Shown piece by piece: positions 9,141 to 17,921 of a stretch of 64,000 nucleotides of DNA. The translations under genes were made by a program, and so were the position numbers. The notes under the pieces are model-generated. The model saw only the letters and a list, made by a program, of their open reading frames with translations, ran no database searches and was not told the DNA's origin. Where the stretch lies: the NCBI RefSeq assembly GCF_003217215.1, contig NZ_QJTD01000007.1, positions 62,001-126,000 on the forward strand, in the 5' to 3' direction. This DNA comes from Winogradskyella epiphytica. Lineage in GTDB: Bacteria > Bacteroidota > Bacteroidia > Flavobacteriales > Flavobacteriaceae. How positions within the stretch are numbered: position 1 is the first letter of the stretch; each line of letters begins with the position of its first letter.

Positions 9141-10307
9141 CTAAGTCGCAGGTTTATAATTTTTATCATCAATAACCATCTTGGCTATAATTTCTTTCAA
9201 TATTTCAGAGGTACCACCTCCAATTGGGCCTAATCGACTATCTCTAGCCATACGTGCTAACGGATATTCTTCCATATAACCATATCCACCTAAAAACTGT
9301 AAACATTGGTAAATAACATCGTCGGCCATTTTTGTAGATTGTAGTTTAGACATAGTGGCCTCTTTAACCACATACTCTCCCATATCTAAACGCTTAGCGA
9401 CATAATAATTAAATTGCTTGCAGATTTCCATCTGTGTCACGCAGTCGGCATAAGTATGTCTTAGCGCCTGAAATTTATCTATTGTCTTTCCAAAAGCTGT
9501 TCTCTCAGACATATATTGTTTAGCGTACTCTAAAGCAAACTCTGCTCTAGCGTGTGCGTTTACCCCCATAATTAATCGTTCTAAGGAAAAATGCTGCATA
9601 ATATATGGGAAGCCTTGACCTTCTTCTCCCATTAGATTTGAAGCCGGTATTACCACATTATCAAAAGCAATTTCTCCAGTATCTGAAGCTCTCCATCCTA
9701 ACTTATCTAATTTCGTAGCAGAAATTCCTGGCGTATCTCTATCCATTACAAAAATACTCATCCCTTTATGCCCTAGTTCTGGGTTTGTTTTTGCCGCAAC
9801 TACTAGATAGTCACTATAAACTCCATTTGTTATAAAGGTTTTTGAGCCATTAATCACATAGGTATCTCCTTTTTTAACTGCGGTAGTTCTCATACCTGCA
9901 ACATCAGACCCACCAAAAGGTTCAGTAATACACAAGCAACCTATTAAATCTCCGGAAATACTTCCTGCTAAATACTTTTCTTTAATTGCTTCGTCACCTT
10001 CTTTATTAAGATGTGTCATTGCTAAGTAAGCATGAGCCCACATTGCAGCGGCAAATCCACCAGAATTAATACGTTGTAATTCTTCTAACCAAATTACAGT
10101 GTAGAATAAATCTAAATCTAAACCACCATATTTTTCCGGGTAAGCAAGACCAAAGTAGCCCATATCACCGAACTTCTTCCAAATGAAACGTTCAATTTGG
10201 CCTGTTTCCTCCCATTTATCAATGTGTGGTACAACTTCCTTTTGTAAGAAATCTCTAAGGCTTTCTCTAAATAAATTATGTTCTTCTGTGAAATATAAAT
10301 TAGACAT
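9141..10307 (-). CDS. Acyl-CoA dehydrogenase family protein
   Basis: FAD-dependent enzyme that introduces the alpha-beta double bond in acyl-CoA thioesters and passes electrons to ETF. The 388 residues cover the N-terminal helical, middle beta and C-terminal helical domains. Signatures are CITEPFGGSD (residues 126-135) and the C-terminal QFLGGYGYMEEYPLARMARD. The usual catalytic glutamate near the C-terminus is replaced by glycine (GGGTSEI, about residue 364). A glutamate in SLERL (E243) matches the alternative position used by isovaleryl-CoA and long-chain enzymes. Substrate unknown. It is last of a run with the helix-hairpin-helix protein and the symporter. Confidence 0.93.
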   Translation of the reverse strand: MSNLYFTEEHNLFRESLRDFLQKEVVPHIDKWEETGQIERFIWKKFGDMGYFGLAYPEKYGGLDLDLFYTVIWLEELQRINSGGFAAAMWAHAYLAMTHLNKEGDEAIKEKYLAGSISGDLIGCLCITEPFGGSDVAGMRTTAVKKGDTYVINGSKTFITNGVYSDYLVVAAKTNPELGHKGMSIFVMDRDTPGISATKLDKLGWRASDTGEIAFDNVVIPASNLMGEEGQGFPYIMQHFSLERLIMGVNAHARAEFALEYAKQYMSERTAFGKTIDKFQALRHTYADCVTQMEICKQFNYYVAKRLDMGEYVVKEATMSKLQSTKMADDVIYQCLQFLGGYGYMEEYPLARMARDSRLGPIGGGTSEILKEIIAKMVIDDKNYKPAT

Positions 10308-10320
10308 ATGAGTGTTTTTG

Positions 10321-11208
10321 TTATAAATGCAAATATAACTTAATTATCTCGATTTTTTGAAGCGGGAAATCCTGAACTTTTGTCAATTCATCTAAAGATT
10401 TAAAGCCATCTCTTAAAGTGCGTTCTTCAATAATATGATGGGCCACCTCGTAATCGATATATTGAATAGTGACCAACTCGTCTCTTGTAGCCGAATTCAA
10501 ATTAAGCTTTTTAATTTTTCTCGGCGTTTTAACCGTAAATTGTTCTTTAATTCGATCAATCACCTCTGGCGATAAACCGTAAATTTCACTAAGTTCTATA
10601 TCTGCTATAAATCCACCATTAAACTTATTTCTATATGCTATAATTCTCTTGGAAAGCTTCTCGCCTACTCCATATACCTTTCTCAATTGAATCTCTGTAG
10701 CTAGATTTAAATCTATTTTTTGTTCATAGGTTTTTGGTGTTGAACTTTCTGAATACGTTGCTGTATAGACTTGCTGTTTGGGTTTTGGATTAGTGACCCA
10801 TTCTGGAAATTTAAAATATGGTGAAATAACTTCTAATAAAGAATCGGAAATTTTGGTAACCTGTTGAAACTGCGATGCAGAATTCACCCATTGATCTTGA
10901 TCTCTAAACTTATGAAGCCTATCTATTTCTTCATTAGTCATTCCCAAGGTATAACCTTTATAATCGGTTATATAATTTGGGTTGAAAGGATATATTTTAG
11001 GTTTATTATTTTCTATTTCAATCAAACGAAGAGAGTCGACTTCACTTCTGAAGGCATCGAGCTGTTCATGATCAAGAATATTTTGATCATTAGAATCTCC
11101 AAAATTAATTGGAGCAAACCAATACACGCACTGCGCTATTATGATGAGGATTATTAATAAAAAAATCCCATTTCGTTGTTGATTAGAAAACTGGAAATGG
11201 GATTTCAT
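10321..11208 (-). CDS. Helix-hairpin-helix (ComEA-like) membrane-anchored protein
   Basis: A 295-residue protein with one N-terminal membrane span (about residues 14-32) and then three helix-hairpin-helix type segments. The two clearest are INDLNLAT-like: residues about 165-215 (IDLNLATEIQLRKVYGVGEK) and about 235-295 (LNLNSATRDELVTIQYIDYE). HhH domains bind DNA non-specifically, and ComEA uses them in DNA uptake. This protein is longer than ComEA, so a role in natural competence is only possible. It sits 16 bp after the symporter gene and 13 bp before the acyl-CoA dehydrogenase. Confidence 0.85.
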   Translation of the reverse strand: MKSHFQFSNQQRNGIFLLIILIIIAQCVYWFAPINFGDSNDQNILDHEQLDAFRSEVDSLRLIEIENNKPKIYPFNPNYITDYKGYTLGMTNEEIDRLHKFRDQDQWVNSASQFQQVTKISDSLLEVISPYFKFPEWVTNPKPKQQVYTATYSESSTPKTYEQKIDLNLATEIQLRKVYGVGEKLSKRIIAYRNKFNGGFIADIELSEIYGLSPEVIDRIKEQFTVKTPRKIKKLNLNSATRDELVTIQYIDYEVAHHIIEERTLRDGFKSLDELTKVQDFPLQKIEIIKLYLHL

Positions 11209-11224
11209 ATGTGGTTAGATTAGT

Positions 11225-12850
11225 TTATAACATTTCATTGAGGTCATCTGCCCCATCTTCTATAGCTTCGTCTTTAACACTTATAGCCTTATAATACCTA
11301 GTTAACTCCTGTCTGATAATCGGTGATAATAAAACAACACCAATTATATTAGGCACAACCATAGCAAAGATCATAGCATCAGAGAAGTTGATTACGGCAC
11401 CTAAACTAATTGTAGCTCCAACAACCACAAAGAATAAGAATAACACTTTATAAGTTAAATCAGAAACTTTTCCTTTTCCGAATAAGTACACCCAACCTTG
11501 CATTCCGTAATAAGACCATGATATCATTGTTGAAAAAGCGAATAAGATTACTGCGATAGTTAGAATTATAGAGAAATGCGGGATTACCGAATCAAAAGCT
11601 GTTGCTGTTAACTCAACACCTTCTTTAATTTCAACTCCATATTCCATGAATTGCCCATCAAAATTAGTAATCACAATAACTAAAGCCGTCATTGTACAAA
11701 TGACTACGGTATCTACGAATGGCTCTAAAAGTGCGACTATACCTTCTGATGCGGGATACTTAGTTCTCACAGCGGAGTGCGCAATTGCGGCTGAACCAAC
11801 CCCTGCTTCATTTGAAAACGCACCTCTTCTAATACCTTGAATCATCACACCAACTAATCCACCTGCTATTCCTAGTCCAGAAAAAGCACCTTCATAAATT
11901 AACATAAAAGCATCATCGATTAAACTGAAATTAGCAATTAAAATAATTACCGCGGCTAAAACATAAATTCCTGCCATAAACGGCACCACCTTTTCAGTTA
12001 CTTTTGCGATACGTTTAATACCACCTATTATAACAACTGCAACAAGACAAGCCATAACTAGGCCAAAATATAGTCCTGCGTTAGAGGCTTCATCAAAGTT
12101 AAATAGTTTCACAAATTGAGCGGCGGCTTGATTCGCTTGGAACATATTTCCTCCACCAAAAGAACCACCTATAACAAATACAGCAAATAGAAAAGCTAAA
12201 ACTTTCCCGAATTTACCCATACCTTTAGATTTCAACCCTTTTGAAAGGTAATACATTGGCCCTCCATAAACGGTCCCATCTTCACCAACATCTCTATATT
12301 TTACTCCAAGGGTACATTCAGCAAATTTCGATGCCATTCCTAAAAGTCCGGCTACAATCATCCAAAATGTTGCTCCTGGACCACCAATAGATAAAGCAAC
12401 TGCAACACCTGCAATATTTCCTAGACCTACTGTTGCAGATAACGCTGCTGTTAATGCTTGGAAATGTGAAACCTCCCCATCGGCACTATCGTCTCTAATA
12501 GTTTTGATAATATCTTCGCCTTCATCTCGGGTATTATCTCCATATAACTTATCTGCTCCGTGCTTTTCAATATCTTCATACTGCCCTCTAACAACTCTAA
12601 TAGCCATTCTGAAACCAGTAACATTAATAAATTTAAAATAAATTGTAAAGAATAAGGCTCCACCAATTAATACGATAAGTACCCAAGGGATTTGATATGT
12701 TTCCGAAAATGGAATTTCATAAAAAATAGCTTCTACAAACCAACCGGTATAATCTTTGAAAATTGTATCAATTTTTTCCGAAGTTGTTTGTTGTGCAAAG
12801 TTTAAAAGCGGTAATGATATCGCAAAAATCGATAGAAGAAATTTCTTCAT
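11225..12850 (-). CDS. Sodium:alanine symporter (AGCS family)
   Basis: Inner-membrane symporter taking up alanine or glycine with Na+. The 541 residues carry an extra N-terminal hydrophobic segment (MKKFLLSIFAISLPLLNFAQ) that looks like a cleavable signal, as in many Bacteroidota members. AGCS signatures include LSATVGLGNIAGVAVALSIG, GTVYGGPMYYL and FSNEAGVGSAAIAHS. About ten membrane spans are visible. It is first of an apparent three-gene run. Confidence 0.93.
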   Translation of the reverse strand: MKKFLLSIFAISLPLLNFAQQTTSEKIDTIFKDYTGWFVEAIFYEIPFSETYQIPWVLIVLIGGALFFTIYFKFINVTGFRMAIRVVRGQYEDIEKHGADKLYGDNTRDEGEDIIKTIRDDSADGEVSHFQALTAALSATVGLGNIAGVAVALSIGGPGATFWMIVAGLLGMASKFAECTLGVKYRDVGEDGTVYGGPMYYLSKGLKSKGMGKFGKVLAFLFAVFVIGGSFGGGNMFQANQAAAQFVKLFNFDEASNAGLYFGLVMACLVAVVIIGGIKRIAKVTEKVVPFMAGIYVLAAVIILIANFSLIDDAFMLIYEGAFSGLGIAGGLVGVMIQGIRRGAFSNEAGVGSAAIAHSAVRTKYPASEGIVALLEPFVDTVVICTMTALVIVITNFDGQFMEYGVEIKEGVELTATAFDSVIPHFSIILTIAVILFAFSTMISWSYYGMQGWVYLFGKGKVSDLTYKVLFLFFVVVGATISLGAVINFSDAMIFAMVVPNIIGVVLLSPIIRQELTRYYKAISVKDEAIEDGADDLNEML

Positions 12851-12946
12851 TAGTTTATTTATTTGTTAATTTTTTGGTTTAATGATGACAATATGCAAAA
12901 AAAAATTGACCCTTTAAAGAATCGACTTATAAAATGAATATATTAA

Positions 12947-13969
12947 CTATTCAATATTAAACTCGGAGTTCAACCTTCTAATTTGTTCAGGTCGACCTAA
13001 TACTATGACCTTTGAGCCTGGAACTAATTTTGTATCAGCTTCTGGGTTAACAAGATAATCACCTTTTCCATCTTTAAATCCTATAACTGTACAGCCCGTT
13101 TTTTTTCGTAAATCTAGGTCTTTAATAGTTTTTACTTTTGACGTATCATAGAGCTGCTCAACTTTAACTTCTTCAATATTTATATTTCTTGTACCTACAA
13201 CGCCTAAATTATCTATAAACTCGATTAAATCAGGAATTACAACTAAGGAAGCCATATGATCACCACCTATTTTATCTGGAAGTATCACTTTATCTGCACC
13301 TGCTAATTTGAGCTTATTATAAGAGGTTTCTGCTGATGCTCTACTTATAATAGTAAGTTTGGCATTAATCTGTCGCGCGGATAAGACTACGAAAAGATTA
13401 TCCGCATCATTAGGTAATGCACTAATTAATGTATTTGCTTTGTCTATTCCTGCTGCTATAAGTGATTCATCTTCATTGGCATTACCAAAAACAAATGAAA
13501 TGTCTTCGTCTTGAAATCTTTCTATAACTTCTTTATCACTTTCTATTACAACAAAAGGCTTTTTGTAATCCAATAATTTTTTCGCAGCCTGTTTTCCGTT
13601 TCTACCATAGCCACATATAATAACATGGTTGGTCATATTATCTATTCTCTTTTGCATCTTTCGTTGTTTTAAATCTATGATATTATTTCTATTCAGAATA
13701 AATTCAGTGATGATTGATATGGCGTACCCAACAATAACAACACTGGCAAGGATTAAGAATATCGTAAAAATTTTTGACTGTGAGTCTAATGGATTAACCT
13801 CGGCAAAACCTACTGTAGTTACGGTTATAACCGTCATATATAGTGCATCTAGCCATTCATAACCAGAAATATATCTATAGCCGATAACCCCAATACATAA
13901 TAGTAGAACCAACATTAGCACTGCTGTGTAAATCTTGGACCTATATAGGCGAATAAGAGGGTTATACAT
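12947..13969 (-). CDS. RCK-domain potassium channel (Ion_trans_2, TrkA-N, TrkA-C)
   Basis: Two-span channel subunit with a cytoplasmic RCK gate. I choose the ATG at 13969 (MYNPLIRLYRSK), giving 340 residues and leaving 10 bp after pspC; the frame is open to 14017, but that start would overlap pspC. Spans lie at about residues 14-35 and 70-92. The pore helix ends in TVGFA (52-56) in place of the canonical TVGYG. The Rossmann RCK domain begins HVIICGYGRNGKQ, and a TrkA-C domain occupies the last 80 residues. K+ selectivity is uncertain because of the altered filter. Confidence 0.9.
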   Translation of the reverse strand: MYNPLIRLYRSKIYTAVLMLVLLLCIGVIGYRYISGYEWLDALYMTVITVTTVGFAEVNPLDSQSKIFTIFLILASVVIVGYAISIITEFILNRNNIIDLKQRKMQKRIDNMTNHVIICGYGRNGKQAAKKLLDYKKPFVVIESDKEVIERFQDEDISFVFGNANEDESLIAAGIDKANTLISALPNDADNLFVVLSARQINAKLTIISRASAETSYNKLKLAGADKVILPDKIGGDHMASLVVIPDLIEFIDNLGVVGTRNINIEEVKVEQLYDTSKVKTIKDLDLRKKTGCTVIGFKDGKGDYLVNPEADTKLVPGSKVIVLGRPEQIRRLNSEFNIE

Positions 13970-13979
13970 TATGTTGGTA

Positions 13980-14207
13980 TTATAAATCGAAAACCGATGA
14001 GCGCTTTGTATAGACAATATCTTTTATTCGCATCCAAAACGCTAAAAATAAATATAGCGCAAAACCAAAACCTACGGTTACAAAGGTTAGATATATAAAA
14101 GATGTTCTTACAATTTTAGCCCTAATACCAAGACGATCTGCTATACGTTGACAAACGTAATAACCTCGTTTTTGGAAGTATAATAATAGTGAGTAAAACC
14201 ATTTCAT
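13980..14207 (-). CDS. PspC domain protein
   Basis: A 75-residue phage-shock-protein-C-like membrane protein: a short soluble N-terminus (GYYVCQRIADRLGIRAKIVR) followed by one long hydrophobic span (about residues 35-60). PspC proteins sense or relieve envelope stress in other bacteria; here there is no pspA or pspF nearby. It lies 12 bp after the DUF2851 gene and 10 bp before the channel gene, so the three are probably cotranscribed. Confidence 0.88.
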   Translation of the reverse strand: MKWFYSLLLYFQKRGYYVCQRIADRLGIRAKIVRTSFIYLTFVTVGFGFALYLFLAFWMRIKDIVYTKRSSVFDL

Positions 14208-14219
14208 ACCGCAATTTAC

Positions 14220-15494
14220 TTAATTTTTCACGATTAGACTATTACCAATAGCACAATGCAAGCATTTATTATTATCACAGTAATTATTCTTTAATTGCAA
14301 TAAAGCCTGCGAACTTAAAGCATGTTTTTCAATTGGTTTTAAATCTAAAAATTTAGAAACAACACTATTCTTTTCCATCTTAATACTTTTTATAAGCTGA
14401 AATAGTACATCAACAATTGTCTTTTCTTGTGCCTTAGCATAACTAAATTTCAATGGGATTATAGTATTGATTATCAATAAGTCTATAAAAGTCTTTGTAA
14501 GCATTTTTTTTGAAATTTTTGAAGTTTTACCAAAAGTATAATGCGTCATCCAAAATTCAGAAACTCCTTTATTGAAGAAATCATAAAATTCCTCAACCCT
14601 ATTTAAATCTAAAATTTTTGAAAACAAATTGGGCTCTAAAGCATATAAATTAGCAAATTGAGATAGACGAATGGTTGGAAAATTAGGTGGCCTTAGCCTG
14701 AAAAACTGCAATGGTAGAACTCCATTATTTTCAAGATTGAATTTCTTTTTTTGAAATTCATACCTTCTTCTTAAATCATAAAAGTGGTTTTCTTCAATAG
14801 TTTCGCTTGTTAATAATCTTGCTTGCCCGAATAATAAAGCTTCCATATCCAACACATCACCTTGTAGTTTCCTGAAAACTGCAAAATCGATAGAAGTCGC
14901 TAAGCTAAAAAAAGCTTCCCCATTAACTTTTAGTCCAAAGTTCTTTAATAGCATTTTAAACAAAACGGCTTCCCAATCGTTATTTGAGGATTTTAATAAT
15001 TGACTTATAATATCAGATTTTCGCTCTAGTCTTTCAATATATAAGCGTTCCAACCAATTATTGAGTAGAAAATCATCCACTTCCGAAAAATGGGCCTCAC
15101 AATTTATCCAAGATTTGGATCTCATTAATTGCCTGTACTTGCTTATTAAATTATAGCTCACATAATCCTTTAACTCGAGTGTTGGCAATACGGAATTATC
15201 TTTTCTGAAAATTTCGGTATCATGTTCCCAGACCACATGTAATATGACATTATCATAAGCTTTATCAATTTCATGATTATGAACGTACCAATCTGAAGAT
15301 TTTATATGGATCTCTACATTTCCAGCCCATAACTGCTCTCCTATTCGTATTCGGGCATTAAAAAAATCTGGACCTGCATTATGGTTATGTTGTCCTAACT
15401 GAACAATTGCTACATCTTCGCCATCCGTAGTTTTTAAATTTGACGACTCAAAAGCTTTGTGTTTCCATATATAATGTAGAACATCTTCTTGCAT
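14220..15494 (-). CDS. DUF2851 family protein
   Basis: A 424-residue Bacteroidota-specific protein of unknown function. The N-terminus MQEDVLHYIWKHKAF and the segment QHNHNAGPDFFNARIRIGE are hallmarks of the family. The region AGNVEIHIKSSDWYVHNH, with several His and Asp residues, resembles a nuclease-like core, which I would treat as speculation. The C-terminus has a small Cys cluster, CX4CX2C (CDNNKCLHC), that could bind a metal. It is first of a run with pspC and the potassium channel. Confidence 0.88.
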   Translation of the reverse strand: MQEDVLHYIWKHKAFESSNLKTTDGEDVAIVQLGQHNHNAGPDFFNARIRIGEQLWAGNVEIHIKSSDWYVHNHEIDKAYDNVILHVVWEHDTEIFRKDNSVLPTLELKDYVSYNLISKYRQLMRSKSWINCEAHFSEVDDFLLNNWLERLYIERLERKSDIISQLLKSSNNDWEAVLFKMLLKNFGLKVNGEAFFSLATSIDFAVFRKLQGDVLDMEALLFGQARLLTSETIEENHFYDLRRRYEFQKKKFNLENNGVLPLQFFRLRPPNFPTIRLSQFANLYALEPNLFSKILDLNRVEEFYDFFNKGVSEFWMTHYTFGKTSKISKKMLTKTFIDLLIINTIIPLKFSYAKAQEKTIVDVLFQLIKSIKMEKNSVVSKFLDLKPIEKHALSSQALLQLKNNYCDNNKCLHCAIGNSLIVKN

Positions 15495-15565
15495 GCTACT
15501 AAATTATAAGTTTCATTTCTTAAACGAACTTAATATACTAACATTCAAGTATATATCACAAATAA

Positions 15566-15595
15566 AAAACCCTGATTGTTACATCAGGATTTTAA
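15566..15595 (-). terminator. Terminator after the cysteine synthase-type gene
   Basis: Stem of about 9 bp (ATCCTGAT with ATCAGGGT) and a 6-nt loop, followed on the minus strand by TTTTTTATT. It lies 35 bp after the stop codon at 15630. Confidence 0.8.
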
Positions 15596-15629
15596 ATTAT
15601 ATAATAGTCATATTTTATACAGGAGAAAT

Positions 15630-16610
15630 CTATTCGATATAGCCCATCTCTCTCATCCAATCGTCATTAAACATTTTTCCAACATAACGGCTTCCATGGT
15701 CATGGAATAATACGACCACTACATCTTCAGGTTTAAAATGCTCTTTCAACTGCAACACTCCTTTTATGGCAGCTCCTGCTGAATTCCCTAAAAACATACC
15801 TTCTTCTTTAGCTAATTTCTGAGTGTATACCGCCGCGTCTTTATCTGTTACTTTAGTAAAACCATCAATTATATCGAAGTCAACATTTTTTGGAAGAATA
15901 TCTTCGCCTATACCTTCTGTTACATATGGATAAATTTCGTTTTCATCGAAAATTCCCGTTTCGTGATATTTTTTAAATACCGATCCGTAGGTATCAACGC
16001 CCCAAATTTTGACATTTGGATTTTGTTCTTTTAAGTATTTTCCAATTCCTGAAATCGTACCACCTGTTCCAACACCAACAACAAAATGAGTAACTTTTCC
16101 ATCCGTTTGTTTCCAAATTTCCGGACCAGTACTTTGATAATGTGCTTTCGTATTACTTGGATTATCATATTGATTAACATACCAAGAATTTGGAGTTTCT
16201 TCTCCTAATCGTTTTGATACAGAATAATAACTACGAGGATCATCTGGTTCTACTGCAGTTGGACAAACAACGACCTCGGCACCGACAGCTTTAAGCATAT
16301 CAACCTTTTCCTTAGACTGCTTATCGGCCATTACAAAAATACACTTGTATCCTTTTACAATGGCTGCCAATGCTAACCCCATTCCTGTATTACCTGAGGT
16401 GCCTTCAATTATAGTTCCTCCTGGCTTTAGTCTTCCGTCTGCTTCTGCATCTTCTATCATTTGCAAAGCCATACGGTCTTTAACTGAATTCCCAGGGTTA
16501 AATGTTTCGTATTTAGCAAGGACCAAACATGGTAAGTCCTCCACTAGTTTATTCATTTTAACTAATGGTGTATTTCCAATTGTACCTAATATATTTTCTG
16601 CGTAATCCAT
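15630..16610 (-). CDS. PLP-dependent cysteine synthase / cystathionine beta-synthase family
   Basis: Fold type II PLP enzyme that adds sulfide or homocysteine to an activated serine. The start is the ATG at 16610 (MDYAENILGTIGNTPLVKMN), 326 residues; an upstream in-frame TTG at 16625 coincides with the expected transcription start and is unlikely. The PLP lysine is K44 (NPGNSVKDR), the phosphate loop is GVGTGGTISG, and the substrate loop is EGTSGNTG. There is no CBS domain, so cysteine synthase or a short cystathionine beta-synthase are both possible. Confidence 0.92.
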   Translation of the reverse strand: MDYAENILGTIGNTPLVKMNKLVEDLPCLVLAKYETFNPGNSVKDRMALQMIEDAEADGRLKPGGTIIEGTSGNTGMGLALAAIVKGYKCIFVMADKQSKEKVDMLKAVGAEVVVCPTAVEPDDPRSYYSVSKRLGEETPNSWYVNQYDNPSNTKAHYQSTGPEIWKQTDGKVTHFVVGVGTGGTISGIGKYLKEQNPNVKIWGVDTYGSVFKKYHETGIFDENEIYPYVTEGIGEDILPKNVDFDIIDGFTKVTDKDAAVYTQKLAKEEGMFLGNSAGAAIKGVLQLKEHFKPEDVVVVLFHDHGSRYVGKMFNDDWMREMGYIE

Positions 16611-16630
16611 AAATTTAATTTTCAAGATTG

Positions 16631-16638
16631 CAAAGGTA
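16631..16638 (-). promoter_or_regulatory. -7 element upstream of the cysteine synthase-type gene
   Basis: Minus-strand TACCTTTG, an exact TAnnTTTG match, placing the transcription start near 16625, about 15 nt before the chosen ATG. I see no clear TTG at -33. It supports the ATG at 16610 over the upstream TTG. Confidence 0.45.
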
Positions 16639-16680
16639 CGTTAAATGTTGTGTAATGAAAATTGAAGCCTGAGAATAAAA

Positions 16681-17919
16681 TCAATCAAATCGAATCGACT
16701 TCACTGGCGATATCTTAGAAATAATTATTGAAGGAATTAATAACATCAATAAACAAGCTATAAATGTTCCTATATTGAGCAAAAGTATATAGTCCATACT
16801 TATGTAAACTGGTGCATTAGTAACGTAATAGGTATCTGGATTCAAAGGAAACAATTTGAAATACTTTTGAATAAACAATAAACCTAAACCTATTGCATTT
16901 CCCCAAAGCAAACCCAATCCAATTAAATAAGCTGCATTATATAAAAATACCTTTCTAATCGTCCAATTAGAACTACCTAGTGCCTTCAGAATCCCGATCA
17001 TTTGAGTACGCTCAAGAATTAAAACTAACAAAGCTGTAATCATATTTATTCCAGCAACCACAATCATTATTGCGATTATTCCATAGGTATTATTATCAAA
17101 AATCTTTATCCATTCAAAAATGGCGTAATGCTTTCTAGTTATTGAGGTGGCGTTCATTAAAGACGGAATCGCTCTATATATTTCATTTGTTTTCTGATCT
17201 ATCTTTGCAAAATCGTCAATAAACACTTCAAAACTTCCTATTTGATCCTCATTCCATTTATTAAGGCGTTGAATATGTCTTAAATCTGCGATGCAAAATT
17301 TCTCATCTAATTCCTGAAAGCCTGAATTATAAATACCAACTACTTCGTAATTTATAATTCGTGGTAACTTCACGAGGTCTTCACCAAAAGCAGTTTGAAA
17401 TTTATCGCCTACCTTGAATCCTAAACGATTCGCTAAATAACTTGAAATTAGAATTTCTTCATTACGTTCTTTTGTGAAGTCAGGTAACCGACCATCAACG
17501 AGAAATTCTTCAAAATACTCCCAATTATAATCTGCACCAACACCTTTAACAACTACACCTTCAAAATCAGTTTCCGTTCTAATGACTGCAAATTTCTGGG
17601 CCACACCTTGAACATGTTTTACCCCTTGAACCTCATTAAAATCTGGATAAAATTCTTGATTTCTAGAAATTGGCACTTGCGATTCGTCTGACGCATTGGT
17701 GTCATAATTAGTGATTTCAATATGGCCATTAAAGGCGGCGACTTTATCTCTAATTTTCTGTTGCAGACCCAGTCCGGTTGCAATCGCAATAAGCATTACA
17801 ATAATTCCTATAGCAATTGCTGCGATACCAATTTTAATTATTGGTGCCGAAACACTACTTTTATACGTTTTATTGCCAATTATACGTTTAGCTATAAATA
17901 ACTCGAAATTCAAATTCAA
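16681..17919 (-). CDS. ABC transporter permease, LolC/LolE (FtsX-like) type
   Basis: Inner-membrane permease resembling the lipoprotein-releasing LolC/E subunits. The 412 residues show the family N-terminus (NFELFIAKRIIGNK), a first span at about 25-50, a large periplasmic domain (about 55-270) and three C-terminal spans with the FtsX core (LVLILERTQMIGILKALGSS). No ATG is available: the start must be TTG at 17919 or TTG at 17913. Its 5' end abuts the divergent muramidase gene. No LolD-type ATPase is adjacent. Confidence 0.88.
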   Translation of the reverse strand: MNLNFELFIAKRIIGNKTYKSSVSAPIIKIGIAAIAIGIIVMLIAIATGLGLQQKIRDKVAAFNGHIEITNYDTNASDESQVPISRNQEFYPDFNEVQGVKHVQGVAQKFAVIRTETDFEGVVVKGVGADYNWEYFEEFLVDGRLPDFTKERNEEILISSYLANRLGFKVGDKFQTAFGEDLVKLPRIINYEVVGIYNSGFQELDEKFCIADLRHIQRLNKWNEDQIGSFEVFIDDFAKIDQKTNEIYRAIPSLMNATSITRKHYAIFEWIKIFDNNTYGIIAIMIVVAGINMITALLVLILERTQMIGILKALGSSNWTIRKVFLYNAAYLIGLGLLWGNAIGLGLLFIQKYFKLFPLNPDTYYVTNAPVYISMDYILLLNIGTFIACLLMLLIPSIIISKISPVKSIRFD

Positions 17920-17921
17920 AT

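Noticed and set aside
10330-10337. TAnnTTTG match before the acyl-CoA dehydrogenase gene
   Set aside because: It lies in the end of the preceding coding region and has no TTG at -33, so I regard it as chance.
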